This document shows positions 1 to 9,417 of a stretch of 64,000 nt of DNA, in pieces. How positions within the stretch are numbered: the stretch's first letter is position 1; every line of letters begins with the position of its first letter. The notes beneath the pieces were generated by a model. The model did not search any database, had not been told where the DNA came from, and saw only the letters and a program-made list of their open reading frames with translations. The translations under genes and the position numbers were made by a program. The stretch is from Rhizobium sp. ZPR4 (lineage in GTDB: Bacteria; Pseudomonadota; Alphaproteobacteria; Rhizobiales; Rhizobiaceae), in the NCBI RefSeq assembly GCF_040215725.1, contig NZ_CP157968.1, positions 1,364,001-1,428,000 on the forward strand, written 5' to 3'.

Positions 1-188
1 CGGTCTATGACCATGCGCGGGAAGCCGGATTGCCCATTTTGCTGGCCATCCGCGACGAAGATTTCGGTCAACGTCATTTCATAACGTCCGATCCGAACGG
101 TGTTTTGATCGACATTATCAAGCCGATACCGCCAAGCGCGGAGTTCGCATCTCTCTATGCCGAGAATGCCTTGCCGCAGGATCGTTAA
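1..188 (+). CDS. VOC/glyoxalase-family protein, C-terminal part (cut by window edge)
   Basis: Only the last 61 codons are present, read in frame from base 3 to a TAA at 186-188. The peptide contains the segment [19 protein letters not shown] followed by a proline-rich tail. This is the typical last beta-strand pair of the vicinal-oxygen-chelate fold (glyoxalase/bleomycin-resistance/dioxygenase superfamily), where a residue on the final strand often binds metal. The substrate cannot be told from this fragment; many rhizobial members are annotated simply as glyoxalase/bleomycin resistance protein. It runs in the same direction as the next gene but about 115 bases separate them. Confidence 0.65.
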   Translation, partial: VYDHAREAGLPILLAIRDEDFGQRHFITSDPNGVLIDIIKPIPPSAEFASLYAENALPQDR

Positions 189-304
189 AGTGTTGGGTGC
201 AATCGATAAAATCGAACGATGCAACTCTATCTTTGATTAACTAGGTCGCTTCACCCAATATTTCGCTTTTCATGCGACAAAACCGGCCAAAGGTAAGGTG
301 ACCC

Positions 305-511
305 ATGCAAGAGCTCCCGGTTTCGTCAAAAATCATCAAATCAGTCTATTTTCGCCCGGACGACGGGCGGCTTTATATCCGCTTCAGAAATGGCGAGGAG
401 CGTCAATTCACCGGCGTTCCGCAGAAGGCGGCGATCGCCATGGTGAAGGCGTCGTCGCCCGGCCAGCACTATATCGAGCATATCCGCACCCAGTTCGAAC
501 GCGTCGCTTGA
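305..511 (+). CDS. KTSC domain small protein
   Basis: This 68-residue protein is almost entirely one KTSC domain. Hallmarks are SSKIIKSVYF near residues 7-16, an LYIRFRNGEE strand, the VP-x4-A-x2-MVKA segment and the S-x-G-x-Y-x3-IR ending. KTSC domains are small and often found alone or fused to lysyl-tRNA synthetase-like or nuclease proteins; their biochemical role is unknown. The start was chosen because AAGGTG lies a few bases upstream of ATG 305; a longer reading in another frame from 298 has no family match. It stands alone between the VOC gene and the MFS gene. Confidence 0.75.
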   Translation: MQELPVSSKIIKSVYFRPDDGRLYIRFRNGEERQFTGVPQKAAIAMVKASSPGQHYIEHIRTQFERVA

Positions 512-603
512 AGCGCGAGATGAGCTTTGTTTCTTGGCGCATTGATAAACGCTGAGTTGCGCTATCTATATCAATCATAACCATCTTTCAGGGAGGAAGA
601 GGC

Positions 604-1914
604 GTGATTGATGAGAAGCAGCTTATATCCAAGATCACCTGGAGGCTCATGCCCTTTCTGGGCATCCTCTACCTGATCGCCTATATCGACCGTCAGAACG
701 TCAGTTACGCCAAGCTTGAGATGGTCGATGCGCTCGGCATGAGCGAATATGCCTATGGCCTTGGCGCGTCGCTGTTCTTTATCGGCTATTTCATCTTCGA
801 GGTGCCGAGCAACCTGCTTCTCGACAGGTTCGGAGCCAGCAAGTGGTTCGCGCGTATCCTGATCTCTTGGGGAGCGGTGACGGTCGCACTGGCCTATACG
901 CAGAATGCGACCATGTTCTATATTCTGCGCTTCCTGCTCGGTGCCTGCGAGGCCGGCTTCTTTCCAGGCGTGCTCTATCTGCTGACCCTTTGGTATCCTT
1001 CGGCCTATCGCGGCACGATGGTCGGGCTTTTCATGATTTTCAGCGCCTTTGCCAATGCGATCGGCGCACCGCTCGGCGGGGTGCTGCTGGATTTGAATGG
1101 GCTCTATGGTATTGCCGGTTGGCAATGGGTCTTTCTGGTGACCGGCATTCCCGCCATCATTGCCGGCTTCATCACCCTGTTTTATCTGCCGGACCTGCCA
1201 TCCAAGGCGACGTTCCTCGACGATACGGAAAAGAATTGGCTGAAGGATCGGATCGCGGCGGAAAATTCCGGCATGGAGCAGAACGCCGCCGATGGCTTCA
1301 AGGCGCTGATCAATCCGCGCGTATTGCTGATGTCGCTTTGCTATATCGGTTTTCCGCTGGCAGCCTATGGTCTCAGCTACTGGCTGCCGACCATCGTCAA
1401 GAATTTCGGTGTCAGCAATACGACGAACGGATTCCTGAACATCATCCCCTGGATTCTCGTCGCCATCGCTCTTTATGCCGTCCCGCGGGCGGCTGATAGG
1501 GCTGAGTCCAAGACGCCCTATATTGTCATTCCGGCACTGATCGGTGCCGCGAGCCTGGTCTTATCCGCCGTTATTCCAGACCACACGCTGCAATTTGCTT
1601 TCCTCTCCGTTGCCGCCGCCGGCATCTTTGCGGGCCAGCCGGTATTCTGGAGTCTTCCCTCGCGCTTCCTGCAGGGAGCGGGTGCCGCAGCGGGCCTTGC
1701 CGCGATCAATTCCGTCGGCAATCTCGGCGGCTTCATCGCCCAGAACGTCGTCCCTTGGATCAAGGATTCCACAGGAAGCACGATCGCACCGATGTTCTTC
1801 CTGGCTGCCTGCCTTCTGATTGCGGTGCTGTTGGTCCTTGTGATCGGACGCATGATACCGCGTGCGCCGCAGCCGGAAGATCTTGGCAATCCGAACGCAG
1901 CCCGCGTGAAGTGA
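604..1914 (+). CDS. MFS transporter, anion:cation symporter (sugar-acid/phthalate permease) family
   Basis: A 436-residue inner-membrane permease with about 12 hydrophobic segments. The first loop carries YIDRQNVSYAKLEM, typical of the ACS family (tartrate, glucarate, galactonate and phthalate permeases), followed by LLDRFGASKW in the loop between helices 2 and 3. A GTG start at 604 is used, with GGGAGG ending about 7 bases upstream. It converges with a galactonate-dehydratase-type gene on the other strand, which suggests uptake of a sugar acid for that enzyme. The exact substrate is inferred from context only. Confidence 0.85.
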   Translation: MIDEKQLISKITWRLMPFLGILYLIAYIDRQNVSYAKLEMVDALGMSEYAYGLGASLFFIGYFIFEVPSNLLLDRFGASKWFARILISWGAVTVALAYTQNATMFYILRFLLGACEAGFFPGVLYLLTLWYPSAYRGTMVGLFMIFSAFANAIGAPLGGVLLDLNGLYGIAGWQWVFLVTGIPAIIAGFITLFYLPDLPSKATFLDDTEKNWLKDRIAAENSGMEQNAADGFKALINPRVLLMSLCYIGFPLAAYGLSYWLPTIVKNFGVSNTTNGFLNIIPWILVAIALYAVPRAADRAESKTPYIVIPALIGAASLVLSAVIPDHTLQFAFLSVAAAGIFAGQPVFWSLPSRFLQGAGAAAGLAAINSVGNLGGFIAQNVVPWIKDSTGSTIAPMFFLAACLLIAVLLVLVIGRMIPRAPQPEDLGNPNAARVK

Positions 1915-1952
1915 TTGCGCTCAGGTTTGCAAAGGCAGCTTCCAAATGAGAA

Positions 1953-1980
1953 GGGCGGCCTGATGGCCGCCCCAATTTTT
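1953..1980. terminator. Rho-independent terminator between convergent genes
   Basis: GGGCGGCC (1953-1960), loop TGAT, GGCCGCCC (1965-1972), then a T-run at 1976-1980. It is a perfect 8-bp GC stem 39 bases after the MFS stop codon and 30 bases before the stop of the opposing dehydratase gene, so it can serve both. Confidence 0.8.
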
Positions 1981-2002
1981 CAGATCGCTGCTGATACCAA
2001 GC

Positions 2003-3190
2003 TTACGCAAAGGCGTAGGAACCGTCCGGGCGCTTAGGCACGCGCCGTTGCCAATGGATGTAGCCTTCCTCTTCCATTGCCTTTTCATCCATCTCGACAC
2101 CCCAACCGGGTCGGTCGGGCCGAAGCTCGAGATAGCCGTCCTTCGGCAGATAAGGATCGACGACATAACGGGTTTCGCCCTGTCGCTGTTCGACCTCGTT
2201 GCCGCCATAGACATAGGCTTGACCCTTGGGCAAACGATATTCGAGGATCTTGAAGTTCTGCGCGGCAGCCGAGAAATGCACGTTGACGGCGGTCGCGAGT
2301 GGTCCCATCGGGTTGTGCGGAGCAACGCCGACGAAATGCGCCTCGGCGATCGTTGCAATGCGCCGCATCTCGCTGATGCCGCCGACGACGCAGATATCCG
2401 GCTGGATGAGGTCGGCGCCCTTGACCTGCAGCAGACGCAGGAACTCGTTGCGGTTATAAAGGGACTCGCCCGTCGCCAATACGCAATTGAGACCCTGCTT
2501 CAGCTCGCCCCACATCTCGATATTTTCGGGGCGCAACGGCTCTTCGTAAAAGAGCGGGTCATAAGGTGCGAGCGCATTGCCGAGCTGGCGGGCTGCAACC
2601 GGCTCGAAGATCTTCGCATGGGCGTCGAAGGCGATCTCATAATCATCACGCACGGTTTCGCGCAGCGAGCGGAAATAGTCTGCCGATGCCTTGACGACGT
2701 TGCCCCAGCGATGGGCGTGCATGTCGATGCGCCAGGGGCTAAGTTTGAATGCGGTAAAGCCCCATTCGGCATTCAAGCGGTCGAGCTCGTCGCGCGCAGC
2801 CGGTGCGTCCGGTGCGGTATAGACGCCGGCATAGACCTTGATGCGATCACGCACCGCGCCGCCGAGCAATTTATAGACCGGAACATTCAGGGCCTTTGCC
2901 GAGAGATCCCAAAGGCAATGGTCGAGCGCGGAAATGGCCGAGAGGCCAAGCGCGCCCGGCGGGAAGCGGCTCTGCTGGATCAAGAGGTTGATGAGATAAT
3001 CGATGCGGCTCGGATCCTGGCCGGCGATGAAGCCGTAGAGATAATCGAGGATCGGCGGCAGTGCCAAATCGGGGCCGTGATTGTAGCACTCGCCCCAGCC
3101 CGTCAGTCCGTCATCCGTATCCAGCGCCACGATGACGCGCGGGCGATCCTTGTCGCGGGTCATGAATACCCGCATGCGGTCGATCTTCAT
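2003..3190 (-). CDS. Enolase-superfamily sugar-acid dehydratase (galactonate dehydratase type)
   Basis: A 395-residue member of the mandelate racemase/muconate lactonizing enzyme group. Visible active-site pieces are DAHAKIF (first metal Asp, with a His two residues on), YEEPL (second metal Glu), ATGESLY (third metal Glu), QPD, and APHNPMGP with the His that in D-galactonate dehydratase acts as acid/base. The DxH plus HxP arrangement is the DgoD pattern rather than the KxK pattern of racemases. Such enzymes turn a six-carbon sugar acid into a 2-keto-3-deoxy acid in the cytoplasm. Neighbouring permeases and a DapA-type aldolase fit that route. The substrate is not fixed by sequence; related family members act on galactonate, arabinonate, gluconate or galactarate lactone. 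Confidence 0.8.
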   Translation of the reverse strand: MKIDRMRVFMTRDKDRPRVIVALDTDDGLTGWGECYNHGPDLALPPILDYLYGFIAGQDPSRIDYLINLLIQQSRFPPGALGLSAISALDHCLWDLSAKALNVPVYKLLGGAVRDRIKVYAGVYTAPDAPAARDELDRLNAEWGFTAFKLSPWRIDMHAHRWGNVVKASADYFRSLRETVRDDYEIAFDAHAKIFEPVAARQLGNALAPYDPLFYEEPLRPENIEMWGELKQGLNCVLATGESLYNRNEFLRLLQVKGADLIQPDICVVGGISEMRRIATIAEAHFVGVAPHNPMGPLATAVNVHFSAAAQNFKILEYRLPKGQAYVYGGNEVEQRQGETRYVVDPYLPKDGYLELRPDRPGWGVEMDEKAMEEEGYIHWQRRVPKRPDGSYAFA

Positions 3191-3318
3191 CTTATCTTCC
3201 TTCTATCGGTGGTTATGAATGCGGCATGGGAGGTGCCGCAGGTGGGGGAATCGTTGCGGCGCCACGGCGAAGTCTGATCCGCGGCACATGGGCGTTACGG
3301 CGCTACCGAGTGGAGCCA

Positions 3319-5040
3319 TCACGCTGCGCTGCCGTTCTTCACGGTTTCGGGCTCGACATAGCGGAAACGTCGCGAGCGATCCCGATCGCGGGGATCGGGG
3401 CGCGGGATCGCCGAAATCAATGCCTGCGTATAGGCATGTTCTGGTGAATTGCAGACCTTGTCGGCATCGCCGACCTCGACCAGCCGACCCTTGTACATGA
3501 CGCCGACGCGGTCGCACATATAGCGGATGACGCCGATATCATGGCTGATGAAGATATAGGCAAGACCGAGCTCATCCTGCAGGCGCATCAGGAGATCGAG
3601 CACTTGCGAGCGCACGGAGACATCGAGAGCCGATGTCGCCTCGTCGGCGACGATCACGCGCGGATTGAGTGTTATGGCGCGGGCGATACCGATGCGCTGG
3701 CGCTGGCCGCCGGAAAAGGCATGAGGATAGCGCTCGCGCGCCCTCGGATCGAGCCCGACCTGCTCCATCAGATGGCAAACGCGCTCGTCGAGCGCCCGGC
3801 CTTTGGCGATGCCGTTGACGAGCAATGGCTCGCCGATAATCTGCGAGACGGTCATGCGCGGGTTGAGCGAACCGAACGGGTCCTGGAACACCATGCGCAA
3901 TTCGCGGCGCGCTGCCGCAAGGACCGTCCCTTTGGCGCTTGCCAAGTCGGTGACGTCGCCATCGGTACGGCGATAGAGGATTTCGCCGGCGCTCGGATCG
4001 ATAAGGCGCATGATCGAGCGGCCCATCGTGGTCTTGCCCGACCCGCTCTCGCCGACAATGCCGAGCGTTTCGCGCGGCAAAAGCGAGATCGAGACATCGT
4101 CGAGGGCACGGACCTCGCCAAAGGCCATCGACACGTTGCGCAGCTCGAGGATCGGGGCAGCGGTTTTGTCGAGCGGCGGCCGCGCCAATCGAATCTCGGC
4201 CTTCCTCTCGAGCTTCAGCACCGAGCCGATCAGCATGCGAGTATAATCATCCTTCGGCGCATGGAAGATCTGCTCGACCGGGCCGTATTCCTTGACGACA
4301 CCATTGTGCATGACGAGCACATCGTCGGCGATCTGGGCGACCACGCCCATGTCGTGAGTGATGAACAGGACCGCCATGCCGTTGGCCTTCTGCAGCCGGG
4401 CAATAAGGTCGAGGATTTCGGCCTGTGTCGTCACGTCGAGCGCCGTCGTCGGCTCGTCGGCGATCAGAAGCTGCGGCCTGCAGGCAAGCGCCATGGCGAT
4501 CATGGCGCGCTGGCGCATGCCGCCCGAATATTGAAAAGCGTAACGGTCGATCGCTTTTTCCGGGGAGGGGATTTCCACCTGTTTCAAAAGTGAGATCGTT
4601 TCGGCTCGTGCCTCGGCCTTGCTCATTTTCGTGTGGAGGCGCAGCGCTTCCATGATCTGGTCGCCGACCGTATGGACCGGCGAAAGCGATGCCATCGGCT
4701 CCTGAAAGATCATGGCGATATCGCGCCCGCGGATCGACCTGATCTGCCGCCCGCGCGGATTGAGCTTGACGAGATCGACCGAACTGCCGCCAGCGCCATT
4801 CAAAATGATGGAACCGCCGGTGATGCGGCCAGGGGCGTCGACGATCTGCAGGATCGAGCGTGCGGTGACCGATTTGCCCGAGCCGCTCTCTCCGACGACG
4901 CAGAGCGTCTTTCCAGGCTCGATGGCAAAGGAGAGATTATCGACCGCGCGAAACGTGCCGGTTCTTAAGGGAAAGTCGACGGTGAGGTTCTTGACCTGCA
5001 GCAGCGGGCGGGCGGTATTCATGGAAACGATATCGGTCAT
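3319..5040 (-). CDS. Oligopeptide-type ABC importer, fused double ATPase (DppD-DppF fusion)
   Basis: 573 residues holding two complete ABC ATPase domains. The first has Walker [10 protein letters not shown] near residue 50 and signature YSGGMRQR; the second has GESGSGKTT and FSGGQRQR. Each is followed by a Walker B ending in DEPT or DEAT. The start at 5040 (MTDIVSM) was chosen over the upstream ATG at 5091 because GAGGTGGGC precedes it and the longer reading would overlap the permease gene. It lies 7 bases after the permease stop, in one operon with two permeases and a binding protein. It would power uptake of a peptide- or oligosaccharide-like substrate; the neighbouring sugar-acid genes favour a carbohydrate. 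Confidence 0.9.
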   Translation of the reverse strand: MTDIVSMNTARPLLQVKNLTVDFPLRTGTFRAVDNLSFAIEPGKTLCVVGESGSGKSVTARSILQIVDAPGRITGGSIILNGAGGSSVDLVKLNPRGRQIRSIRGRDIAMIFQEPMASLSPVHTVGDQIMEALRLHTKMSKAEARAETISLLKQVEIPSPEKAIDRYAFQYSGGMRQRAMIAMALACRPQLLIADEPTTALDVTTQAEILDLIARLQKANGMAVLFITHDMGVVAQIADDVLVMHNGVVKEYGPVEQIFHAPKDDYTRMLIGSVLKLERKAEIRLARPPLDKTAAPILELRNVSMAFGEVRALDDVSISLLPRETLGIVGESGSGKTTMGRSIMRLIDPSAGEILYRRTDGDVTDLASAKGTVLAAARRELRMVFQDPFGSLNPRMTVSQIIGEPLLVNGIAKGRALDERVCHLMEQVGLDPRARERYPHAFSGGQRQRIGIARAITLNPRVIVADEATSALDVSVRSQVLDLLMRLQDELGLAYIFISHDIGVIRYMCDRVGVMYKGRLVEVGDADKVCNSPEHAYTQALISAIPRPDPRDRDRSRRFRYVEPETVKNGSAA

Positions 5041-5047
5041 GCCCACC

Positions 5048-6169
5048 TCATTTGTTGTAGGGATCGGCCGCATCGCGCAGGCCATCGCCAAGAAGGTTCA
5101 GCGCCATGACGGCGATGACGACGGCGACGCCCGGCAGAAAGAGCCATGGTGCGGTTGCGATCGAGCGGATGTTCTGTGCCTCGCGCAGCAGTACCCCCCA
5201 GGAAATGGTCGGCGGCTGCAGGCCGAGGCCTAAGAAGGAGAGGGATGTCTCGGCCAGGATCATCGCCGGCACGGCAAGCGTGATGGAGGCGATGATGTGG
5301 CTCGCAAAACTTGGCAGCATATGGCGGAAGATGATCCGCGCCTCGCTGGCGCCGTCGAGCCTGGCCGCGGCAACAAACTCTTCCGTGCGCAGCGACAGGA
5401 AGCGGCCGCGCACGACACGGGCGAGCTGCGCCCAGCCGGTCAGCGACAGGATGATGGTAATCATCATATATTGCAGCGCCGCGGGCCAGCCTTGCGGTAG
5501 GGCGGCCGCCATGGCGAGCCAGATCGGAATGGTCGGCAGCGATAGCACGAAGTCGATCAGGCGCTGGATGAAGAAGTCGAGCTTTCCGCCGTAATAGCCT
5601 GAAATTCCTCCAAGAACGATGCCGAGTAGAAGCGAAAAGAACACGCCGACGAGGCCGATCGACAGCGAAATCTGCGCGCCCTGGACCGTGCGGCTGAAGA
5701 CGTCGCGGCCGAGCCGATCCGCGCCGAACAGAAGCAGAGGCGTCGACTTGTCCGAGGATGCCAGCAGATGGATGTTGCTCGTGAAGAGACCGAGCACGGA
5801 ATATTCGTAGCCGCGACCGAACAGGCTGATGGAGACACGCTTCGTCGTGTCCTCCTTGAAGATCGCCGCAAGCGTTTCGGGATCGCGGGTTAGCTTCAGC
5901 GGGTAATAGTGTAGCCCAATGGAGAAGCCGTTCTCCATATCGATGAAATGCACTCTTTGCGGCGGGTGGAAGGTCGCACGCGCATTTTGCTGATTGGGAT
6001 CGTTGATGGCAAAGAATCCTGGCACGATCGCCACGATGTACATCAGCACGGTAACGACGAGGGCGACCATCGCGAGCTTATGGCGACGGAATGCCCACCA
6101 GATCAACTGCCATTGCGAGGCGACCGCGTTGCGGTCAGGGCGCAGGTTTGTGACGGCGATATCGGCCAT
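5048..6169 (-). CDS. Oligopeptide-type ABC permease (DppC/YejE-like)
   Basis: A 373-residue inner-membrane permease. It has an N-terminal anchor helix (about residues 33-55), a roughly 100-residue periplasmic insert, then the binding-protein-dependent transport domain. The EAA loop reads FVAAARLDGASEARIIFRHMLPS, where the ATPase docks, and the C-terminal LGLGLQPPTISWG motif is typical of DppC proteins. The long insert after helix 1 resembles YejE-type permeases. It lies 9 bases downstream of the partner permease and 7 bases before the ATPase. Confidence 0.88.
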   Translation of the reverse strand: MADIAVTNLRPDRNAVASQWQLIWWAFRRHKLAMVALVVTVLMYIVAIVPGFFAINDPNQQNARATFHPPQRVHFIDMENGFSIGLHYYPLKLTRDPETLAAIFKEDTTKRVSISLFGRGYEYSVLGLFTSNIHLLASSDKSTPLLLFGADRLGRDVFSRTVQGAQISLSIGLVGVFFSLLLGIVLGGISGYYGGKLDFFIQRLIDFVLSLPTIPIWLAMAAALPQGWPAALQYMMITIILSLTGWAQLARVVRGRFLSLRTEEFVAAARLDGASEARIIFRHMLPSFASHIIASITLAVPAMILAETSLSFLGLGLQPPTISWGVLLREAQNIRSIATAPWLFLPGVAVVIAVMALNLLGDGLRDAADPYNK

Positions 6170-6178
6170 GGGCTGCTC

Positions 6179-7165
6179 CTATTCCAACCGGATGCGGGGA
6201 TCTACGAGGGCAAGCAGAATGTCACTGATAAGTGACCCGATCAGCGTCAGCGCGCAGATCAAAAGCACGAAGGCGCCAGCAAGATACATGTCCTGCGCCA
6301 TCAGGGCCTGGAGCAGCAATGGCGCCGCCGTCGGCAGATTGAGAACGATTGCAACGACGACGGATCCGGAAATGAGATTGGGCAGCAACCAGGCAATCGT
6401 CGAGATGAACGGATTGAGCGCGATACGCAGCGGGTATTTCACGAGCAGCCGAAACTCGGAGAGGCCTTTTGCCCGCGCCGTTGTCACATAGGGTTTCGGC
6501 AGCTCGTCGAGCATGTTGGCGCGCATGACGCGAATGAGGCTTGCGGTTGAAGAAACGGCAAGGATGACGACCGGCAGCCACAAATGTGACAGGAGATCCA
6601 GCATCTTGGCGATGCTCCAGGGAGCCGTCTCGAATTCGGAGGAAAACAAACCGCCAACATCCTGGCCGAACTCGACGGCGGCGACATACATCAGCACGAG
6701 CGCCAGCAGGAACGAGGGAATGGCAAGGCCTAAAAACGTGAAGGCGGTAAAGAAATAATCGCCGATCGAGTATTTCTTGACGGCGGAGTAGACGCCGATC
6801 GGTAGCGCGATCGCCCAGGTCGCGATCAGCGCCGCAAGCGCCAGAATGAGCGTCAGTGCCATGCGCTCCCAGATAAGGCCGGAGACAGGCTGCTGCCATT
6901 CGAACGAGATACCGAAATCGCCGCGCGAGAGAATGCCCCACATCCATTTCAGATATTGGATGAGCATCGGCTGATCGAGGCCGAAGCGTTCGCGCAATTG
7001 TGCGGCCGTATTCTGGTCGACCACTTCATTCGAGGAGGCGAGCGTGGCGATATAGGTCGTCACGTAGTCGCCGGGAGGCAGCTGGATCAGCACGAAGGCA
7101 AGGAAGCTGATGGCGAAAAGGGATGGGATCATCCACAAAAGGCGTTTACCGATGAAGGCCAGCAT
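6179..7165 (-). CDS. Oligopeptide-type ABC permease (DppB/YejB-like)
   Basis: A 328-residue permease with the DppB N-terminus (MLAFIGKRLLWMIPSLFAIS), the PGD-x-V motif of the first periplasmic loop (residues about 31-40), six predicted membrane helices and an EAA loop ending in ...AKGLSEFRLLVKYPLR. The ATG at 7165 was chosen over 7381 because the extra 72 residues are low-complexity, lack family similarity and would overlap the binding-protein gene. It precedes its partner permease by 9 bases. Confidence 0.88.
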   Translation of the reverse strand: MLAFIGKRLLWMIPSLFAISFLAFVLIQLPPGDYVTTYIATLASSNEVVDQNTAAQLRERFGLDQPMLIQYLKWMWGILSRGDFGISFEWQQPVSGLIWERMALTLILALAALIATWAIALPIGVYSAVKKYSIGDYFFTAFTFLGLAIPSFLLALVLMYVAAVEFGQDVGGLFSSEFETAPWSIAKMLDLLSHLWLPVVILAVSSTASLIRVMRANMLDELPKPYVTTARAKGLSEFRLLVKYPLRIALNPFISTIAWLLPNLISGSVVVAIVLNLPTAAPLLLQALMAQDMYLAGAFVLLICALTLIGSLISDILLALVDPRIRLE

Positions 7166-7251
7166 GGCTGTTTCTCGCAGTAAGTGCTGCCACGGGCAGC
7201 TCCGCATGAAGGATAGCGCCGCCCATGAAAGGCGGCGCTTGATCGGCGTAA

Positions 7252-9198
7252 TCAGCTGGTGAAGAAGAATTGCTGTGGCATGGCCGGTCCCGGATTGGGC
7301 CAGGACCAGCTGTCCGGCTGCTTTTCGGGAACATTGTGCAGATTGTTGCGGATGATGCCGAAGCCGCCGACGGCAAGGCAAAGTCCAACGGTTTCGAATT
7401 CTTCGGCCGCGATGTCAAAAATCTGCTTCATGACGGCGCCGCGCTTGTCGAGATCGGCCGTCGAGCGCGCTTCATCGAAGAGCTTCATGCGCTTCTTCTG
7501 GCTTTCCGGCGGCTCTTCGCCCTGTTTGCCGTTCGATGTGTACCAGACCGACCACGGAATGGCGTAGCGCGAACCCTGCGGATGGAAGGCGAAGAAGTCA
7601 CGCGGATCGAGCATGGGGTCGAGACCGCCAGGTCCTGGCCAGACCTGGGCATCGTGAGCGTTGTCGTCGCCACGGGTGTAGTAAAGCGCGCGCTCGATCG
7701 TGTTGACCTTCATGTCGACGCCGATCTGGGCCCAATGCGCCTTCACCAGTTCAAGGGCATCGACCAGATCGGGATAGAGGGTCGGAATGACGTCGACGGC
7801 GAAGAAGACCTTCTGGCCGTCCGGTCTCAGCCGAAAGCCGTTCGCGTCCTTCTTGCCGTAGCCGGCCTGATCGAGCATGGCGCCGGCCTTGTCTGGATCG
7901 TAGTTGGTGAATTGGCGGGCATATTTTTCATTGTACCAGGGATGCTCCGGCCGCGGTCCGGCTTGATATCCCTCGCTCTGGCCGAAATAGACGATGTCGA
8001 TTATTTCCTGCCGATTGATGCCGAGCGAGAGCGCCTGCCGGACCGACTTGTCGGCAAACATTTTGCGCATGGCTGGATCTTTATGGGTGATATTGAAGTA
8101 GATCTGGCATTGCTGCGAGGTGGAAGGGACAAGAGTTAGAAGGCGATAGTCGCCCTTCTTCATGTTTTGCGAGAGCGTGGGCTTGTTGGCGAGCACGCTG
8201 ATATGGCGCTCCTGAATATCGATCTTGCCGGAAATGACGTTCAGCATCAGCGATTCCACGTCCTGCGAGATGCCGAAATTGATCTCGTCGACATAGGGAA
8301 GCTGGTTGCCTGATGTATCGACCTGCCAGAAGTATGGGTTGCGGGTCATGACGACGCGGGTCGCACCACCGGTATAGGGTTCCTTGACGACCCAGGGATC
8401 GAGCGTCGGCTTATCCGGATTGCCCCAGCGCGAGGGAATTTCGATGTCGCCGCAGCGGGCGCGGAAAAGTTCGGGCCAACTGCTGACGCCAGCCTTCTTC
8501 GCATCCTCGGCGACGTTCGGATTGTATTTCGGCAGGAACTGGCTGCAATAGTGCTTCGGAAACAGCGTCGGATGCTGACCGAGCGGGGTTGCGAGATTTT
8601 CCAGATAAAGCGCGTTCGGTGCGGCAAAGGTGAATTTCACCGTATAGTCGTCGATCTTCGTGACATCGACTGCCTTGCCGGCAACGGACAACTGGGCCGG
8701 CGTCGCGCTGTAGAGATCGGTATTCTTGACGCAGTCCTCGATGGCGAAAACGACGTCATCTGCCGTGAACGGCTGGCCGTCGGACCAGCGGGCACCTTGA
8801 ATAAGGTAGAAGGTGAATTGCGAGGCGTCGGCATTGACGTCCCAGCGCTCGGCGAGGTTCGGCAGGACCTGAGTGAACTCAAGGTTCCAGCGCACCAGAC
8901 TCTGATTGCCCACCATGCGCAGAATGCCGTTATGGTCGGACGAGCCTCGCAGGCCGCGTCGTAAGGTGCCGCCGTAAGTGCCGACTTTTTCGTAAGGGGT
9001 AACGACCATAGGCTTCTTCGGCAGTCGGTCGGCAAGTGCCGGCAGCTTGCCGTCCTTGACGAGCTGCGCCAGTGCGGGCGCCTCGCCGCCTGGGTCGGCG
9101 GCGTTGACCCGACCGGCCAGAGACAGGGCTGCCATTCCCGCCATGCCGCCGAGGACGGCACGCCTGCTCACGCCGCGGGACAATATTTCATCACGCAT
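7252..9198 (-). CDS. ABC substrate-binding protein, family 5, Tat-type signal peptide
   Basis: A 648-residue periplasmic binding protein of the peptide/nickel/oligosaccharide type (SBP family 5). The N-terminus carries a twin-arginine motif (SRRAVLGG) followed by a hydrophobic stretch and AGRVNA cleavage region, so export through Tat is likely. The ATG at 9198 has GGGAGGG 6 bases upstream; the ORF can be extended to 9270 but without a good ribosome site. The body has the family segments WSDGQPFTADDVVFAIED and ALSLGINRQEI. It is well above the roughly 500-540 residues of peptide binders, as seen in some oligosaccharide binders. It is the first gene of the importer operon and faces the GntR-type regulator. 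Confidence 0.88.
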   Translation of the reverse strand: MRDEILSRGVSRRAVLGGMAGMAALSLAGRVNAADPGGEAPALAQLVKDGKLPALADRLPKKPMVVTPYEKVGTYGGTLRRGLRGSSDHNGILRMVGNQSLVRWNLEFTQVLPNLAERWDVNADASQFTFYLIQGARWSDGQPFTADDVVFAIEDCVKNTDLYSATPAQLSVAGKAVDVTKIDDYTVKFTFAAPNALYLENLATPLGQHPTLFPKHYCSQFLPKYNPNVAEDAKKAGVSSWPELFRARCGDIEIPSRWGNPDKPTLDPWVVKEPYTGGATRVVMTRNPYFWQVDTSGNQLPYVDEINFGISQDVESLMLNVISGKIDIQERHISVLANKPTLSQNMKKGDYRLLTLVPSTSQQCQIYFNITHKDPAMRKMFADKSVRQALSLGINRQEIIDIVYFGQSEGYQAGPRPEHPWYNEKYARQFTNYDPDKAGAMLDQAGYGKKDANGFRLRPDGQKVFFAVDVIPTLYPDLVDALELVKAHWAQIGVDMKVNTIERALYYTRGDDNAHDAQVWPGPGGLDPMLDPRDFFAFHPQGSRYAIPWSVWYTSNGKQGEEPPESQKKRMKLFDEARSTADLDKRGAVMKQIFDIAAEEFETVGLCLAVGGFGIIRNNLHNVPEKQPDSWSWPNPGPAMPQQFFFTS

Positions 9199-9417
9199 CG
9201 AATCCCTCCCGTTTTGACTTTGGCCGGGCTTTGCCTCGGCCGATGCGACAGGTTCCCGTCCCGTCGCCATGCACCCCTCTGGCGCAGCGTCGAGACCATA
9301 TTACGTTCTCAGATAATTACAAGAGTTGACAGATTTTTACAGATTTAGTAGCCCTGTCGCGCAGGAAATGCACTATGGCTGTCGCCTGTCGCCTGTCGGC
9401 ATTTACAAAGGATGATG
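9199..9417. promoter_or_regulatory. Divergent control region between importer operon and GntR/FadR regulator
   Basis: This 219-base non-coding gap sits between the two divergent starts. It contains a TTGACA hexamer at 9326-9331 on the + strand and an AT-rich core (9300-9350). Just ahead of the regulator are three head-to-tail 7-base units, TGTCGCC, TGTCGCC and TGTCGGC (9380-9400), with a fourth TGTCGC at 9355-9360. The repeats are candidate sites for the adjacent GntR-type regulator, but no binding site is proven by sequence. Confidence 0.4.

Noticed and set aside
2048..3277. A 409-codon plus-strand frame over the dehydratase
   Set aside because: The minus-strand frame has complete enolase-superfamily active-site motifs; the plus frame has none.
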